From: Gimesia sp.
GTDB lineage: Bacteria; Planctomycetota; Planctomycetia; Planctomycetales; Planctomycetaceae
Assembly (NCBI RefSeq): GCF_040219335.1
Contig: NZ_JAVJSQ010000005.1
Span: 310,001-374,000 of the forward strand
Direction of reading: 5' to 3'
DNA: 64,000 nt
This document shows, piece after piece, positions 28,751 through 37,376 of this stretch. The stretch's first letter is position 1, and each line of letters starts with the position of its first letter. The position numbers were made by a program, and so were the translations under genes. The notes beneath the pieces are model-generated. The model was not told the origin of the DNA. It did no database searches and worked only from the letters and a program-made list of their open reading frames with translations.

Positions 28751-29767
28751 TTATTCATCGGTCGGCAGAGTCAGCAGCAGTGCAACGGTGGCCCAACTGG
28801 CCGCGGTGACCGAGATGAACTGGTCTTTCCCGTGCGGATAGCCAGTTTCGAAGTAAGTCTGGAATGGATTGGCACGCGATTTCACATACCACGAGCCATC
28901 CGCTTGCTGAGTCTCGAGCAGGTATTTTATGCCGCGTTGAATGCTCAGATTGTTTGCCTTCAGTTGCCCCGACCGTAAGAGAGCCACCAGCACGGTCCCT
29001 GTTGCGTAAGCGTCGCTGTTCATCTCGGGGAGTTGAGACCAGCCCCCATCAGAATTCTGCAGCTGTGTCAGTTCCCGGGTTGCCGATTGAATACGTGACT
29101 CTTCAACGCTTAGTTCCAGAAAGGCTCTTAACTGAAAGACCCGTTCTTCGTTGGATGCCGGTTTGAGTTTCAGGAACCAGTCTCGGCTCTGATCGAGACG
29201 TTCCTGGATAAGGGGTTGTTGTTCCTCGGTTCCAAAATTTCTCAGTGCTCGGATCACGAAATAACTGGTGTTGGTATCGCTGGACATGGACGGAGGCCGG
29301 GTAGAATTACGCAGCCAGTGATCGCGGGAGCGGTTGCGTTCCAGCAGATAGCCGGTGACGGCTGCTGTGACTTCATCCGGTTTTCTGCCCGCCATCTCCA
29401 GTGTCCAGAGGGAAAAGCTGGCCATATCAGGACCACCTCCCTGACCCTGTCCCGCCTGATATTTTTCCAGCCCCCGCTTGAGGGCTGCTGCTGTGTGATC
29501 GACCTGTCTTTGAATATTGGTCTGATCTATTTTGAATCCCCGCAGGTGGGCTTCACTGAAAACCAGGACGGCCAGGGCCTGGTTGTGACAGGTGAAACAG
29601 GTTCGTTCGCGGGCTGAACCGGCGGCTGCTTTTTCGATGAGAGGGATGGAACGGGAAATGGCTGATCGAACCAGAGCCGGATCGGGAGCGGTTTCACCGG
29701 CTGGCGATAAGAGTGCGAGATTCAGGATGAGACAGCAGACGCATGCCTGCAGAATCGAGTGGTACAT
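28751..29767 (-). CDS. Secreted terpene-cyclase/prenyltransferase-fold repeat protein with CxxCH motif
   Basis: The 338-residue protein has a signal peptide (to about residue 25, SPAGETA) and AAGGAG upstream of its start. At residues ~57-62 it carries CFTCHN, a haem-c type motif, just before the alpha-alpha toroid. The toroid has squalene-hopene-cyclase-like repeats: QLQNSDGGWSQLPEMNSDAYATG and ETQQADGSWYVKSR, each a QxxDGxW-like element. The DXDD catalytic motif of cyclases is not visible, so enzymatic cyclisation is unlikely; it may be a binding or redox protein. Similar proteins are common in planctomycetes and have no assigned role. Confidence 0.83.
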   Translation of the reverse strand: MYHSILQACVCCLILNLALLSPAGETAPDPALVRSAISRSIPLIEKAAAGSARERTCFTCHNQALAVLVFSEAHLRGFKIDQTNIQRQVDHTAAALKRGLEKYQAGQGQGGGPDMASFSLWTLEMAGRKPDEVTAAVTGYLLERNRSRDHWLRNSTRPPSMSSDTNTSYFVIRALRNFGTEEQQPLIQERLDQSRDWFLKLKPASNEERVFQLRAFLELSVEESRIQSATRELTQLQNSDGGWSQLPEMNSDAYATGTVLVALLRSGQLKANNLSIQRGIKYLLETQQADGSWYVKSRANPFQTYFETGYPHGKDQFISVTAASWATVALLLTLPTDE

Positions 29768-29879
29768 GCTGCTCCTTCACAGGAAACGGACTTAAATCGT
29801 GTACTGCTCGATTGTAGCAGTCATGGGAATGCCGTTTCCAGCAGTTTCTCTTTACAGGAGGACTTCCCTTAGAATAGGT

Positions 29880-31157
29880 TTATTTTACTGGCGCTTCTGC
29901 AGGGCGAGGGGCGCGACTGGGGCATTCGATATGCTCTTGCAGTAAACCGAGTCCGATGATTTTTCCTGCTTTGCGTCTGAGAATCGGGGCAAGCAGCCCA
30001 GCCATTTTCCGTAACGGCCAGGAAATCGAGATCGGTTTACCGGGGATGCTGCTACCGCCGAACAGTCGTTGGTGTGCGAAGACCTGCAGGCGCTGCATAT
30101 GGAGAGCCGGTGGTTCACGCCGCTGTTGTACCCGCTTCAGATCTGACAGAGTCAGGGTTTCATTATAGAGTGGGTCCGCCAGGATATTGGCTGCTGCGAC
30201 CGCATCCTGCACTGCGAGGTTGACGCCAACACCTCCCACAGGAGACATCGCATGGGCCGCGTCTCCAATGAACAGCAGCCCCGGACGAGCCCAGTTAGTA
30301 ATATGATTCAGCTGCACGGTCAGCAGACGGACCTTATCCCACGAGTCGATGTCGTTGATGCCATCAGAGAGAGCGGGCAGAATATCGACGACCCGGTTGC
30401 GGAAGGCCTCGAGGCCTTCCTGCTTTAAGTCATCGAAGGAACCTTTGTGAATGATCATCCCGGTTTGAAAGTAGTCTCCGCGGTCGATGGTGATTAACAT
30501 TCTCCCATCTCGAATGCGGGCCAGTGTGTTGTCGGTGACTTCACCTGCTTTGCTGACCCGGAACCAGAGTACGTCGATAGGAATCCCTTTTTCGACGATT
30601 TCGACACCTGCTTCGTGGCGCATGTCCGATCCTCGACCGTCGGCACCGACGACTAGATCGGCTCGGATTTCATATTCTCCATTCACTCCTTCCACCTTGA
30701 CACCCACGACCTGGTCTCCGTCAAAGATCAGGCCGGTGGCTTTCGACTGCATGTGTACCTGGAAGTTGGGGAATTCAGCGGCATGCCGAGCCAGCATATT
30801 CAGGAAATCCCACTGTGGCGCAAAGGTGATGAATTTGCATTTGGTCGGCAGATGTGTGAAGTAAGGCCCTTCGACATCCTGACCTTCAAAATTGAGTTTC
30901 AGAGATTCGAAGTGTTTGTCCGCGAGGCTCAGGAATTCATCAAGCAGGCCCAGTTCATGCATCAGTTCCAGTGTGGAAGGATGAATGGTGTCACCACGAA
31001 AGTCACGCAGGAAATCTTTGTGTTTTTCCAATACGATGACTTCCACGCCGGCCCGCCCCAGTAGATAGCCGAGAAATAATCCCGCTGGCCCTCCGCCGAC
31101 AACACAACAGCGAGTTGTAATCGAAGCACCGCTTGCCGGTGGTTGAAACTCATCCAT
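29880..31157 (-). CDS. FAD-dependent monooxygenase (aromatic-ring hydroxylase type)
   Basis: The 425-residue protein has the FAD-binding GGGPAGLFLGYLLGRAG dinucleotide motif at residues ~20-36, the DG-type motif (VVGADGRGSDMRHEAG) in the middle, and the second FAD motif LLFIGDAAHAMSPVGGVGVN near residue 300. This is the PHBH/UbiH class of flavoprotein hydroxylases. No ubiquinone or aromatic catabolism genes are adjacent, so the substrate is open. AGGAGG precedes the ATG. Residues ~360-425 are less conserved, ending in a short Pro/Arg-rich tail. Confidence 0.9.
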   Translation of the reverse strand: MDEFQPPASGASITTRCCVVGGGPAGLFLGYLLGRAGVEVIVLEKHKDFLRDFRGDTIHPSTLELMHELGLLDEFLSLADKHFESLKLNFEGQDVEGPYFTHLPTKCKFITFAPQWDFLNMLARHAAEFPNFQVHMQSKATGLIFDGDQVVGVKVEGVNGEYEIRADLVVGADGRGSDMRHEAGVEIVEKGIPIDVLWFRVSKAGEVTDNTLARIRDGRMLITIDRGDYFQTGMIIHKGSFDDLKQEGLEAFRNRVVDILPALSDGINDIDSWDKVRLLTVQLNHITNWARPGLLFIGDAAHAMSPVGGVGVNLAVQDAVAAANILADPLYNETLTLSDLKRVQQRREPPALHMQRLQVFAHQRLFGGSSIPGKPISISWPLRKMAGLLAPILRRKAGKIIGLGLLQEHIECPSRAPRPAEAPVK

Positions 31158-31219
31158 GGCCCGTAACCTCCTGTAAAAAGAATTGCATCCTGGCGGGTAA
31201 TACTGAGCGCGAAACAGAT

Positions 31220-31381
31220 TTAAGTTGTGTTTTGATCCGAATCTGACGGCGGTTGTTCGGTCGCCTGATTCTGTGGGGCCTGCGAATCTGACACAGTTTT
31301 CCGTTTAAAGCTTCGGCGGGAGATGATCACAATGACGAAGAGAATCATCAGACTGCCGATGACTTGAGCATAACCTTCCAT
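31220..31381 (-). CDS. Small single-pass membrane protein (53 residues)
   Basis: This short gene starts at ATG 31381, 36 bases after the glgX stop on the same strand. It has one hydrophobic helix (residues ~8-20, GSLMILFVIVII), a positive cluster directly after it (SRRSFKRK), and a Gln/Pro/Ser-rich acidic tail ending in TT. By the positive-inside rule the tail should lie in the cytoplasm. Codon use resembles neighbouring genes. No function can be given, and the ribosome site is weak. Confidence 0.5.
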   Translation of the reverse strand: MEGYAQVIGSLMILFVIVIISRRSFKRKTVSDSQAPQNQATEQPPSDSDQNTT

Positions 31382-31417
31382 ATTTCGTCTCATCTTTCGC
31401 AGCTGAAGAGTGACTAT

Positions 31418-33484
31418 TTATAAGATACGCTTTTGCCTGATCAGAATGACAACCGACCGTGCCTGCACATCATAGGTTGCTGCGGAAACCGGCTTCAGGG
31501 ACTCTGGTTCCAGCACATCTTCCGGGCTGGGCAGGGCCGTGTCGACCACCCGCTGCCATTCTCCGGGAGTTCCTTCATGAATTCCAAAAATGCAGGTGTT
31601 GGCGGCAGCATTGATCATGACATACAAATCGACGTCCGCTTCACTCTGACCATGCAGACAGAACGCCAGCGTTTTCGCGGCAGGCGTCAGATCGACATAG
31701 CGTGTAACTCCATACCATTTTACATCTTCTCTCCAGAAATGGGAACGGCAGACTGTCGAGTGCCGTTTTCGGAAGGCGATCATCAGTTTGACGAAACGAA
31801 AGAAATCCTGGTGCGTCTCGAGTCGATCCCAGTCGAGCCAGGTCGTTTCGTTGTCCTGGTTGTACGGATTGTTGTTGCCCTCCTGGGTCTGTAGGAATTC
31901 GTCACCCATTCGAAACATGGGCGAACCATTAGAGACCATCAACAGCGCAAACAGGTTTTTGGCCTGCTGCTTTCTGAGCTGTTCGACTTCGGGAGGTGCG
32001 TCTGCGCCTTCCCAGCCGCAGTTCCAGCTGTAATCGTTGGTTCCATCGGTATTGTTGTGACCGTTGGCCCAGTTCTGTTTGCTGTTATACGAGACCAGAT
32101 CATACAGGGTAAAGCCGTCATGCGAAGTGATATAGTTGACGCTCTGGTATGGTCGCAGGGCGTGCAGGCAGTCATCGGGAAACAGGTCACAACTGCCGTA
32201 GATGCGAGTCATGAGGTCTGCGACTTTTCCAGAATCCCCTCGCACGAACTGTTGCACGGTATCTCGGTAGGCGGCATTCCATTGCATCCAGCGATGACCG
32301 GGAAAACGGGAGCCGAGCTGAAACTCTCCCGCGGCATCCCAGGGTTCTGCGATGAAGCGGCGGTCCGTCAGGGTATTGTCTGAACCAATCTGTCCAATCG
32401 TGGTCGGGTTCGATTCATCAATGCTCCCATCCAGTCGGCGGGTGAGGATGCTGGCCAGGTCAAAGCGGAAACCGTCTACGTGCATCTCCTTGACCCAGTA
32501 GTGCATACTGTCGACGATCATCTTCCGGACGGCCCGGTTGGCGGTATGGAGTGTGTTGCCCGATCCTGAATAATTGGCGAACGGATCTCGGGGGTTGTCA
32601 GTCAACGTGTAATAGGTGGTGTTGTCGATTCCTTTGAAACTGTAGGTGGGGCCCTGTTCGTTTCCCTCGCCGGTATGGTTGTAAACCACATCCAGGATAA
32701 CTTCGATGCCGGCTGTGTGCAGGGCTTTGACCATTTCACAAAATTCGATGTGGCGTTCGCAGGTGTCGTCTGATTTGCAGTACGCATCATGCGGCGCGAA
32801 GAAGCCCAGGGGCATGTATCCCCAGTAATTACCATCGTCGTCGTCGAACTGATAGACGGGCATCAGTTCAACCGCGGTCACTCCCAGTTCCAGGAGATAC
32901 GGGATTTTTTCGATCACACCCGCGAACGTACCCCGGGCATCAGCCGAGACTCCAGAGTTCTCACGTCTGGTAAACCCCTTGACGTGCATCTCGTAGATGA
33001 CCAGGTCAGAAGTGTGATGGATATGCTGGTCGTCATCCCAGTTAAAGGCGCATTCAATCGACTGTAATACCGAGAGCGGGGCATGTCCGATGTTGGAGCC
33101 CGGCAGGCAGGCTCGCTGACGATCAAACAGGGGGGGGAAGAAAAGGTTGTGGGAATAGGGGTCAAACAGCAGCTTATCCGGATCAAAGGCATGCCAGTCA
33201 TATATGCCATCCGGCGCGGGACCGTCGATCTGGTAGGCGTAGTATTTTGCAGATATGATCTTCTCTTTGGGAATCCGGCAGTGCCAGATTTCAGCAGACT
33301 TATTGCGCAGATAGTCGAACGCAAATTCGTAGACCGGTTCGAACAGATTGTCCTCGGTGAAGAAGAGCAGCTTCACCTGTTCGGCGTGTTTCGAATAGAT
33401 GGCGAAGTTATAAGCGTTCTCTGAGGGAACCCAGGTTTCTCCCAAATGTACGGGAGAGCCTTCTCTTTTATCCCAGTGGTCCAT
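31418..33484 (-). CDS. glgX: Glycogen debranching enzyme / isoamylase-type GH13 (GlgX-like)
   Basis: I choose ATG 33484 (MDHWDKREG), with GGAGAT upstream, over an in-frame upstream ATG; 688 residues. The N-terminus is a CBM48-like domain (ETWVPSENAYNFAIYSKHAEQVKLLFF). The GH13 barrel follows, with conserved regions VILDVVYNHTGEGN, DGFRFDLAS (nucleophile Asp), EPWDAAG (acid/base Glu) and YITSHDGFTLYDLV. This is the debranching class that hydrolyses alpha-1,6 links in glycogen-like polymers. It begins 17 bases inside the end of the mprF-like gene, so the two are translationally coupled. No glycogen synthase is in the window. Confidence 0.93.
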   Translation of the reverse strand: MDHWDKREGSPVHLGETWVPSENAYNFAIYSKHAEQVKLLFFTEDNLFEPVYEFAFDYLRNKSAEIWHCRIPKEKIISAKYYAYQIDGPAPDGIYDWHAFDPDKLLFDPYSHNLFFPPLFDRQRACLPGSNIGHAPLSVLQSIECAFNWDDDQHIHHTSDLVIYEMHVKGFTRRENSGVSADARGTFAGVIEKIPYLLELGVTAVELMPVYQFDDDDGNYWGYMPLGFFAPHDAYCKSDDTCERHIEFCEMVKALHTAGIEVILDVVYNHTGEGNEQGPTYSFKGIDNTTYYTLTDNPRDPFANYSGSGNTLHTANRAVRKMIVDSMHYWVKEMHVDGFRFDLASILTRRLDGSIDESNPTTIGQIGSDNTLTDRRFIAEPWDAAGEFQLGSRFPGHRWMQWNAAYRDTVQQFVRGDSGKVADLMTRIYGSCDLFPDDCLHALRPYQSVNYITSHDGFTLYDLVSYNSKQNWANGHNNTDGTNDYSWNCGWEGADAPPEVEQLRKQQAKNLFALLMVSNGSPMFRMGDEFLQTQEGNNNPYNQDNETTWLDWDRLETHQDFFRFVKLMIAFRKRHSTVCRSHFWREDVKWYGVTRYVDLTPAAKTLAFCLHGQSEADVDLYVMINAAANTCIFGIHEGTPGEWQRVVDTALPSPEDVLEPESLKPVSAATYDVQARSVVILIRQKRIL

Positions 33485-36035
33485 CGTGCGATCTCCGGAT
33501 CGAATCAGTGTGGGGTTTACCAATCAGGGCAACCAGGTCTCGTAAGATCTGAGGTAGTGCCAGTCCGCCGGGCGCTGCCAGGTACTTGGGAGTCCAGACC
33601 GGATCGAATTTTTCTTTGTAGCTGCGCAGACCTTCAAAGCGGTAGAAATGATCGCCATAGCGGAAGATCAGGTTCGCCGTCCGGTTCCAGACGGGGGACA
33701 GTGGACGACTTTCGATCCCGGAAAGGGGAGCCATGCCGAAATTGAACCAGGCATAACCTTCTGTCTGTCCCCAGAGCATCAGTTTCACAAACAGGTATTC
33801 CATCACACCCGGAGGCGCTGTCTGATCGTAACGCATCAGGTCGGCTGAGAGTTCTTCTTTGTCGGCGCCTTCGAGGATATTCGTGAAGGCAATGATCGTT
33901 CCCCGTTGTTTGACGACAGCGATCGGGAATTGCGACAGATAGGTTTCGTCAAAGTAACCCAGGGAGAATCCTTTTTCCTTCGTGCTCTTAGACTGCAGCC
34001 AGTCATCAGAGATCCGTTTCAGTTCCGGAAGGATGGCAGGAACCTGCTCCCGGGGGATGATCGTGAATTCACATTCTGCCTGTTCACAGTGATTAATTGC
34101 CTGACGGAGCTTTCGTCGTTTCCCGCCGGAGAGTTCAAACTCGGTTAAAGGGACCCGTGCCTCTTCGCCCAATTTGAGGATTGTCAGCCCCTGGTCGAGA
34201 TATATTGAGAGGTTTTCCGGTCTGATCTGATAGAAGACGGGCCAGCCATCGTAGAGGTCCACGAGTTCGCGAAACTGCCAGACCAGTTCGGCCCGGTCCG
34301 CTTCAGGCCCGACTGGATCTCCCAGGCTGATCCAGGACCGTTTTTGGATGCCATACATAATGAACGCCGTCTGCTGTGGATTGAACAGCAGGGATTTATC
34401 TCCCAGTAATGCCAGCCGTGTAGACGTGACTGGTGAGGCTGTCACGAGTTGTCTGACCAGTGCCAGTTCGTCCGTTGTTGGCGGGTGTGCCTGGGGACGC
34501 TGGGCGGAGGTTAATTTCGCAAAGGAGAAGAGCAGCACCACCGAGATCGCACCGATGCTGCCCCGCATGAAACGTGAAGCGTCGCCTTTGATTGTAAACG
34601 CCCACCAGAGTTCGTGGGAATATTCGATGTTCCGATAGGCAAACAGTCCGAGCCAGAGCGAACAGAGTACGATGCTCAGGATGGTAGCCGCCCAGGGAAG
34701 ACTGAAGCGGTCGTGAATCAGGGTTCCCTTGCGATAATACTGTCGTCGGCTGAGGAGCAGGGCCAGCAGAATGATGCCCAGGAGAATCGCTTCTTCATAG
34801 TCGAAGCCTTTCAGCAGAGAGACCAGGATCCCCAGGCTCAGCAGGCCGGTAATCAGCCACCAGGCCGAATCGAGTCGCCGCTGGAGTCCCCGGGCCAGAA
34901 CCAGCAGGGCTGCACCGATCAGACTCCCCAGGAAATGTGAAATCTCGACCAGGGGCAGGGGGAGCGTCTGCTGCAGGTGACCCAGGCGGGCTGTGACGAT
35001 GGGGGTGGCACCCGAAAAGAGCAGGACAGCCCCCGCCAGCAGCGTGCACCAGGAAAGAATCAGGGGGGCGATTGCCGCCGACCAGCGATTCGCCTGCTGC
35101 AGTGTGCGTCGCGCCAGGCCGCGATTGAGGGAGAGCTCATGCAGGCCCATCAATATCACAGCGAAAAACAGGGGGATCAGGTAGTAAATCACCCGAAAGA
35201 CCAGCAACCCTGCCAGGATTTTAGCCGAAGAAGGGGAGGCGACGAGTGTGAGAATTACCAGTTCAAAGACGCCGACCCCTCCCGGTACATGGGAAAGTAC
35301 CACAGTCACTGTCGCCATCAGGAAGATGCCCAGAAACTCCCCGTAGCCAATGGTGAGATTATGCGCGAGCAGGGTATACACGATCGCGGCGACCAGCAGC
35401 AGGTCTCCCGCCGAGACGGCCAGCTGTAATAAGGTCATCCTGGTGCTAGGCAGACGCAGTTCAATGCCTTTGACCCGGATGGGTGATTTGCGGATAAGTG
35501 TCAGCGAGGCATAAACAATCGCAACAGCCAGTAACAGTCCCCCCAGTGGTTGAACACTGGAAAAGGGAAGGTGTAACGATGCGGGGATCGGGAAAGGATG
35601 GGAAAGAAAAACGACCCCGGCCAGTGCAAACACGCCGACCCAGTAGGTCGTTCCCAGCATGAGCATCAGCTGCAGGATTTCCATCGCCGTCAGACCCCAG
35701 GCGGAATACAGACGATAGCGAACCGAGGTCCCTCCCAGCAGGGCGCCGAAATTGTAGCTGGTGACAAAACCGGTAAAGGAAGCCAGCGAGATCTTGCCCA
35801 GAGAAAGTGGATGCTGAATTGCCCGGACTGCCAGATAGTCATAACCGATCAGCAAGACGTAATTGAGAACGGTCAAGCCCCCGGCTGCCCAGAGTCGCCA
35901 GGCGGGAATCTGCTCTACAGCCGAGCGGATATCGTGGATGTTGTAATGCTTCAGCTCCCTGACCAGCAGCCAGATGGCTCCCACAAAGATGGTAATCACC
36001 AGCAAAGGAGCGAGTTGTTTAAGGCGGTGCAGCAT
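33468..36035 (-). CDS. mprF: MprF-like bifunctional phosphatidylglycerol flippase / aminoacyltransferase
   Basis: The 855-residue protein has an N-terminal multi-pass membrane domain of the UPF0104/LPG-flippase type (about 13-14 hydrophobic segments to residue ~510), with the signature GVGVFELVILTLVASPS and LLGGTSVRYRLYSAWGLT. A C-terminal DUF2156-type cytosolic domain follows (residues ~530-855; YGIQKRSWISLGDPVG and WFNFGMAPLSG). Such proteins transfer lysine or alanine from tRNA to phosphatidylglycerol and flip the product to the outer leaflet, lowering surface charge. The amino acid used cannot be told. Its coupling with glgX is unusual. Confidence 0.92.
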   Translation of the reverse strand: MLHRLKQLAPLLVITIFVGAIWLLVRELKHYNIHDIRSAVEQIPAWRLWAAGGLTVLNYVLLIGYDYLAVRAIQHPLSLGKISLASFTGFVTSYNFGALLGGTSVRYRLYSAWGLTAMEILQLMLMLGTTYWVGVFALAGVVFLSHPFPIPASLHLPFSSVQPLGGLLLAVAIVYASLTLIRKSPIRVKGIELRLPSTRMTLLQLAVSAGDLLLVAAIVYTLLAHNLTIGYGEFLGIFLMATVTVVLSHVPGGVGVFELVILTLVASPSSAKILAGLLVFRVIYYLIPLFFAVILMGLHELSLNRGLARRTLQQANRWSAAIAPLILSWCTLLAGAVLLFSGATPIVTARLGHLQQTLPLPLVEISHFLGSLIGAALLVLARGLQRRLDSAWWLITGLLSLGILVSLLKGFDYEEAILLGIILLALLLSRRQYYRKGTLIHDRFSLPWAATILSIVLCSLWLGLFAYRNIEYSHELWWAFTIKGDASRFMRGSIGAISVVLLFSFAKLTSAQRPQAHPPTTDELALVRQLVTASPVTSTRLALLGDKSLLFNPQQTAFIMYGIQKRSWISLGDPVGPEADRAELVWQFRELVDLYDGWPVFYQIRPENLSIYLDQGLTILKLGEEARVPLTEFELSGGKRRKLRQAINHCEQAECEFTIIPREQVPAILPELKRISDDWLQSKSTKEKGFSLGYFDETYLSQFPIAVVKQRGTIIAFTNILEGADKEELSADLMRYDQTAPPGVMEYLFVKLMLWGQTEGYAWFNFGMAPLSGIESRPLSPVWNRTANLIFRYGDHFYRFEGLRSYKEKFDPVWTPKYLAAPGGLALPQILRDLVALIGKPHTDSIRRSHDGPLG

Positions 36036-36338
36036 CAGGGGGTCTTATTCACGGGGGCTGATATCACGGTCTGAACTTTGCCAATTTGGCTTGAAGGTCT
36101 TATGACTGAAAGACAGTTGAGAATATTTTTATCTATCCTGGCGTCACGGTCGTAGTTGGTCAGAGAATTACTCCGTTACAGTGAACGGCTCATGAATTTT
36201 CTCGAAGAGATCATAGATTATACGTGCATTATTGAATAGACAGGAATAGAATAAAACCAGGCGCTGTTGGTTGCTGAACAGCGGGTAAACTCTCTCACGA
36301 TCCAAGCAAACGCGAACTCCTTTCTGAAAGACATCAGG
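36036..36338. other. Divergent intergenic region
   Basis: This region of 303 bp lies between the mprF-like gene (minus) and the SnoaL-like gene (plus). The plus-strand frame is open upstream of the chosen start, but the signal peptide starts at 36339. No promoter can be fixed with confidence. Confidence 0.4.
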
Positions 36339-37319
36339 ATGAATCTCTCTCCGTATCTGGCCCGCTGGGGGCTCTTTTTCTCTGTGTTATCTACCGGTCT
36401 GCTGCTGGACTGTTCTGAATTATCAGCACAATATCAGCGGACTCCTGTTTCTGGTGAAGCGGAGGCTGTTGAGAAAGCAACCGCTGCTGAAACCAAGTCG
36501 AAACCATCGGCGGCCGAACAGGCCATTCGCAAAGTTGCGGTGGAATTCAAGAAAGCATTTGATGCGGGTAAGGCAGAGCAAGTCGCTTCCTTCTGGGCAC
36601 CGGAAGGGGAATATGTGGAAGCCAGCGGCATGCGACTGGTAGGCCGCCCGGCGATTCAGAAAGCATATGCAGCGTACTTCAAAGCGAACAAAAAAGCACA
36701 AATTCAGATCTCGGTTGATTCCGTTCGCCAGATCGGTGATGACCTGGCAATTGAAGAGGGCCGCACCATGGTGGCAGTTCCCGAAGGGGCTGCAGACTAC
36801 AGTCAATATACCGCGACCCACGTCAGGCAGAAGGGGAAGTGGAAAATGGTCAGCGTGAAGGAATCGAATCTGATTCCCCCGGCGACGCAGGTGAACCTGA
36901 AGGATCTGGAATGGCTCATCGGCAGCTGGGAAGCTGAGGATGTGGGGGTGACACTCAAGACCGTCTATCGCTGGATGCCGGGCAACAAATTTATCGAACG
37001 CACTTTTACTGCACAGACCCTGTCCGGCGATAAGCCGCAAGTGATGGGCACACAGATCATCGGTGTGGATCCACTTACGGGGGACATCATGTCGTGGACC
37101 TTCAACACCGATGGCAGTCATGCGATTGGAATCTGGTCTCCCGTGGAGAACGGATGGGTGATTGAATCGCGGGGTGTGACTGCAGACGGCATGCTGACCA
37201 GTGCCAACAATGTCATCACCAAAATCGATAAGAACGGCTGCCGCTGGCAATCCGTGAATCGAACAGTGAATGGCGTGGAACTGTCCGATGCACTCGAGGT
37301 TGTTTCGCGACGGCAATAG
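36339..37319 (+). CDS. Secreted SnoaL/DUF4440-like protein with C-terminal DUF1579-like beta domain
   Basis: ATG 36339 begins a 326-residue protein with a signal peptide (residues 1-31: LARWGLFFSVLSTGLLLDC). Residues ~65-185 form a SnoaL-like/DUF4440 NTF2-fold domain (EQAIRKVAVEFKKAFDAG, then a cone-shaped pocket pattern ending THVRQKGKWKMVSV). Residues ~192-325 form a second beta-rich module (LEWLIGSWEAEDVG) resembling DUF1579 or lipocalin-type domains. Proteins of this layout are frequent in planctomycetes. No catalytic residues are evident; ligand binding is the likely role. Confidence 0.8.
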   Translation: MNLSPYLARWGLFFSVLSTGLLLDCSELSAQYQRTPVSGEAEAVEKATAAETKSKPSAAEQAIRKVAVEFKKAFDAGKAEQVASFWAPEGEYVEASGMRLVGRPAIQKAYAAYFKANKKAQIQISVDSVRQIGDDLAIEEGRTMVAVPEGAADYSQYTATHVRQKGKWKMVSVKESNLIPPATQVNLKDLEWLIGSWEAEDVGVTLKTVYRWMPGNKFIERTFTAQTLSGDKPQVMGTQIIGVDPLTGDIMSWTFNTDGSHAIGIWSPVENGWVIESRGVTADGMLTSANNVITKIDKNGCRWQSVNRTVNGVELSDALEVVSRRQ

Positions 37320-37376
37320 GCTCGATAAGGCACTTCGATTTAAGACAATCAAACTTTTTAGTTGAGGATAAATGGT

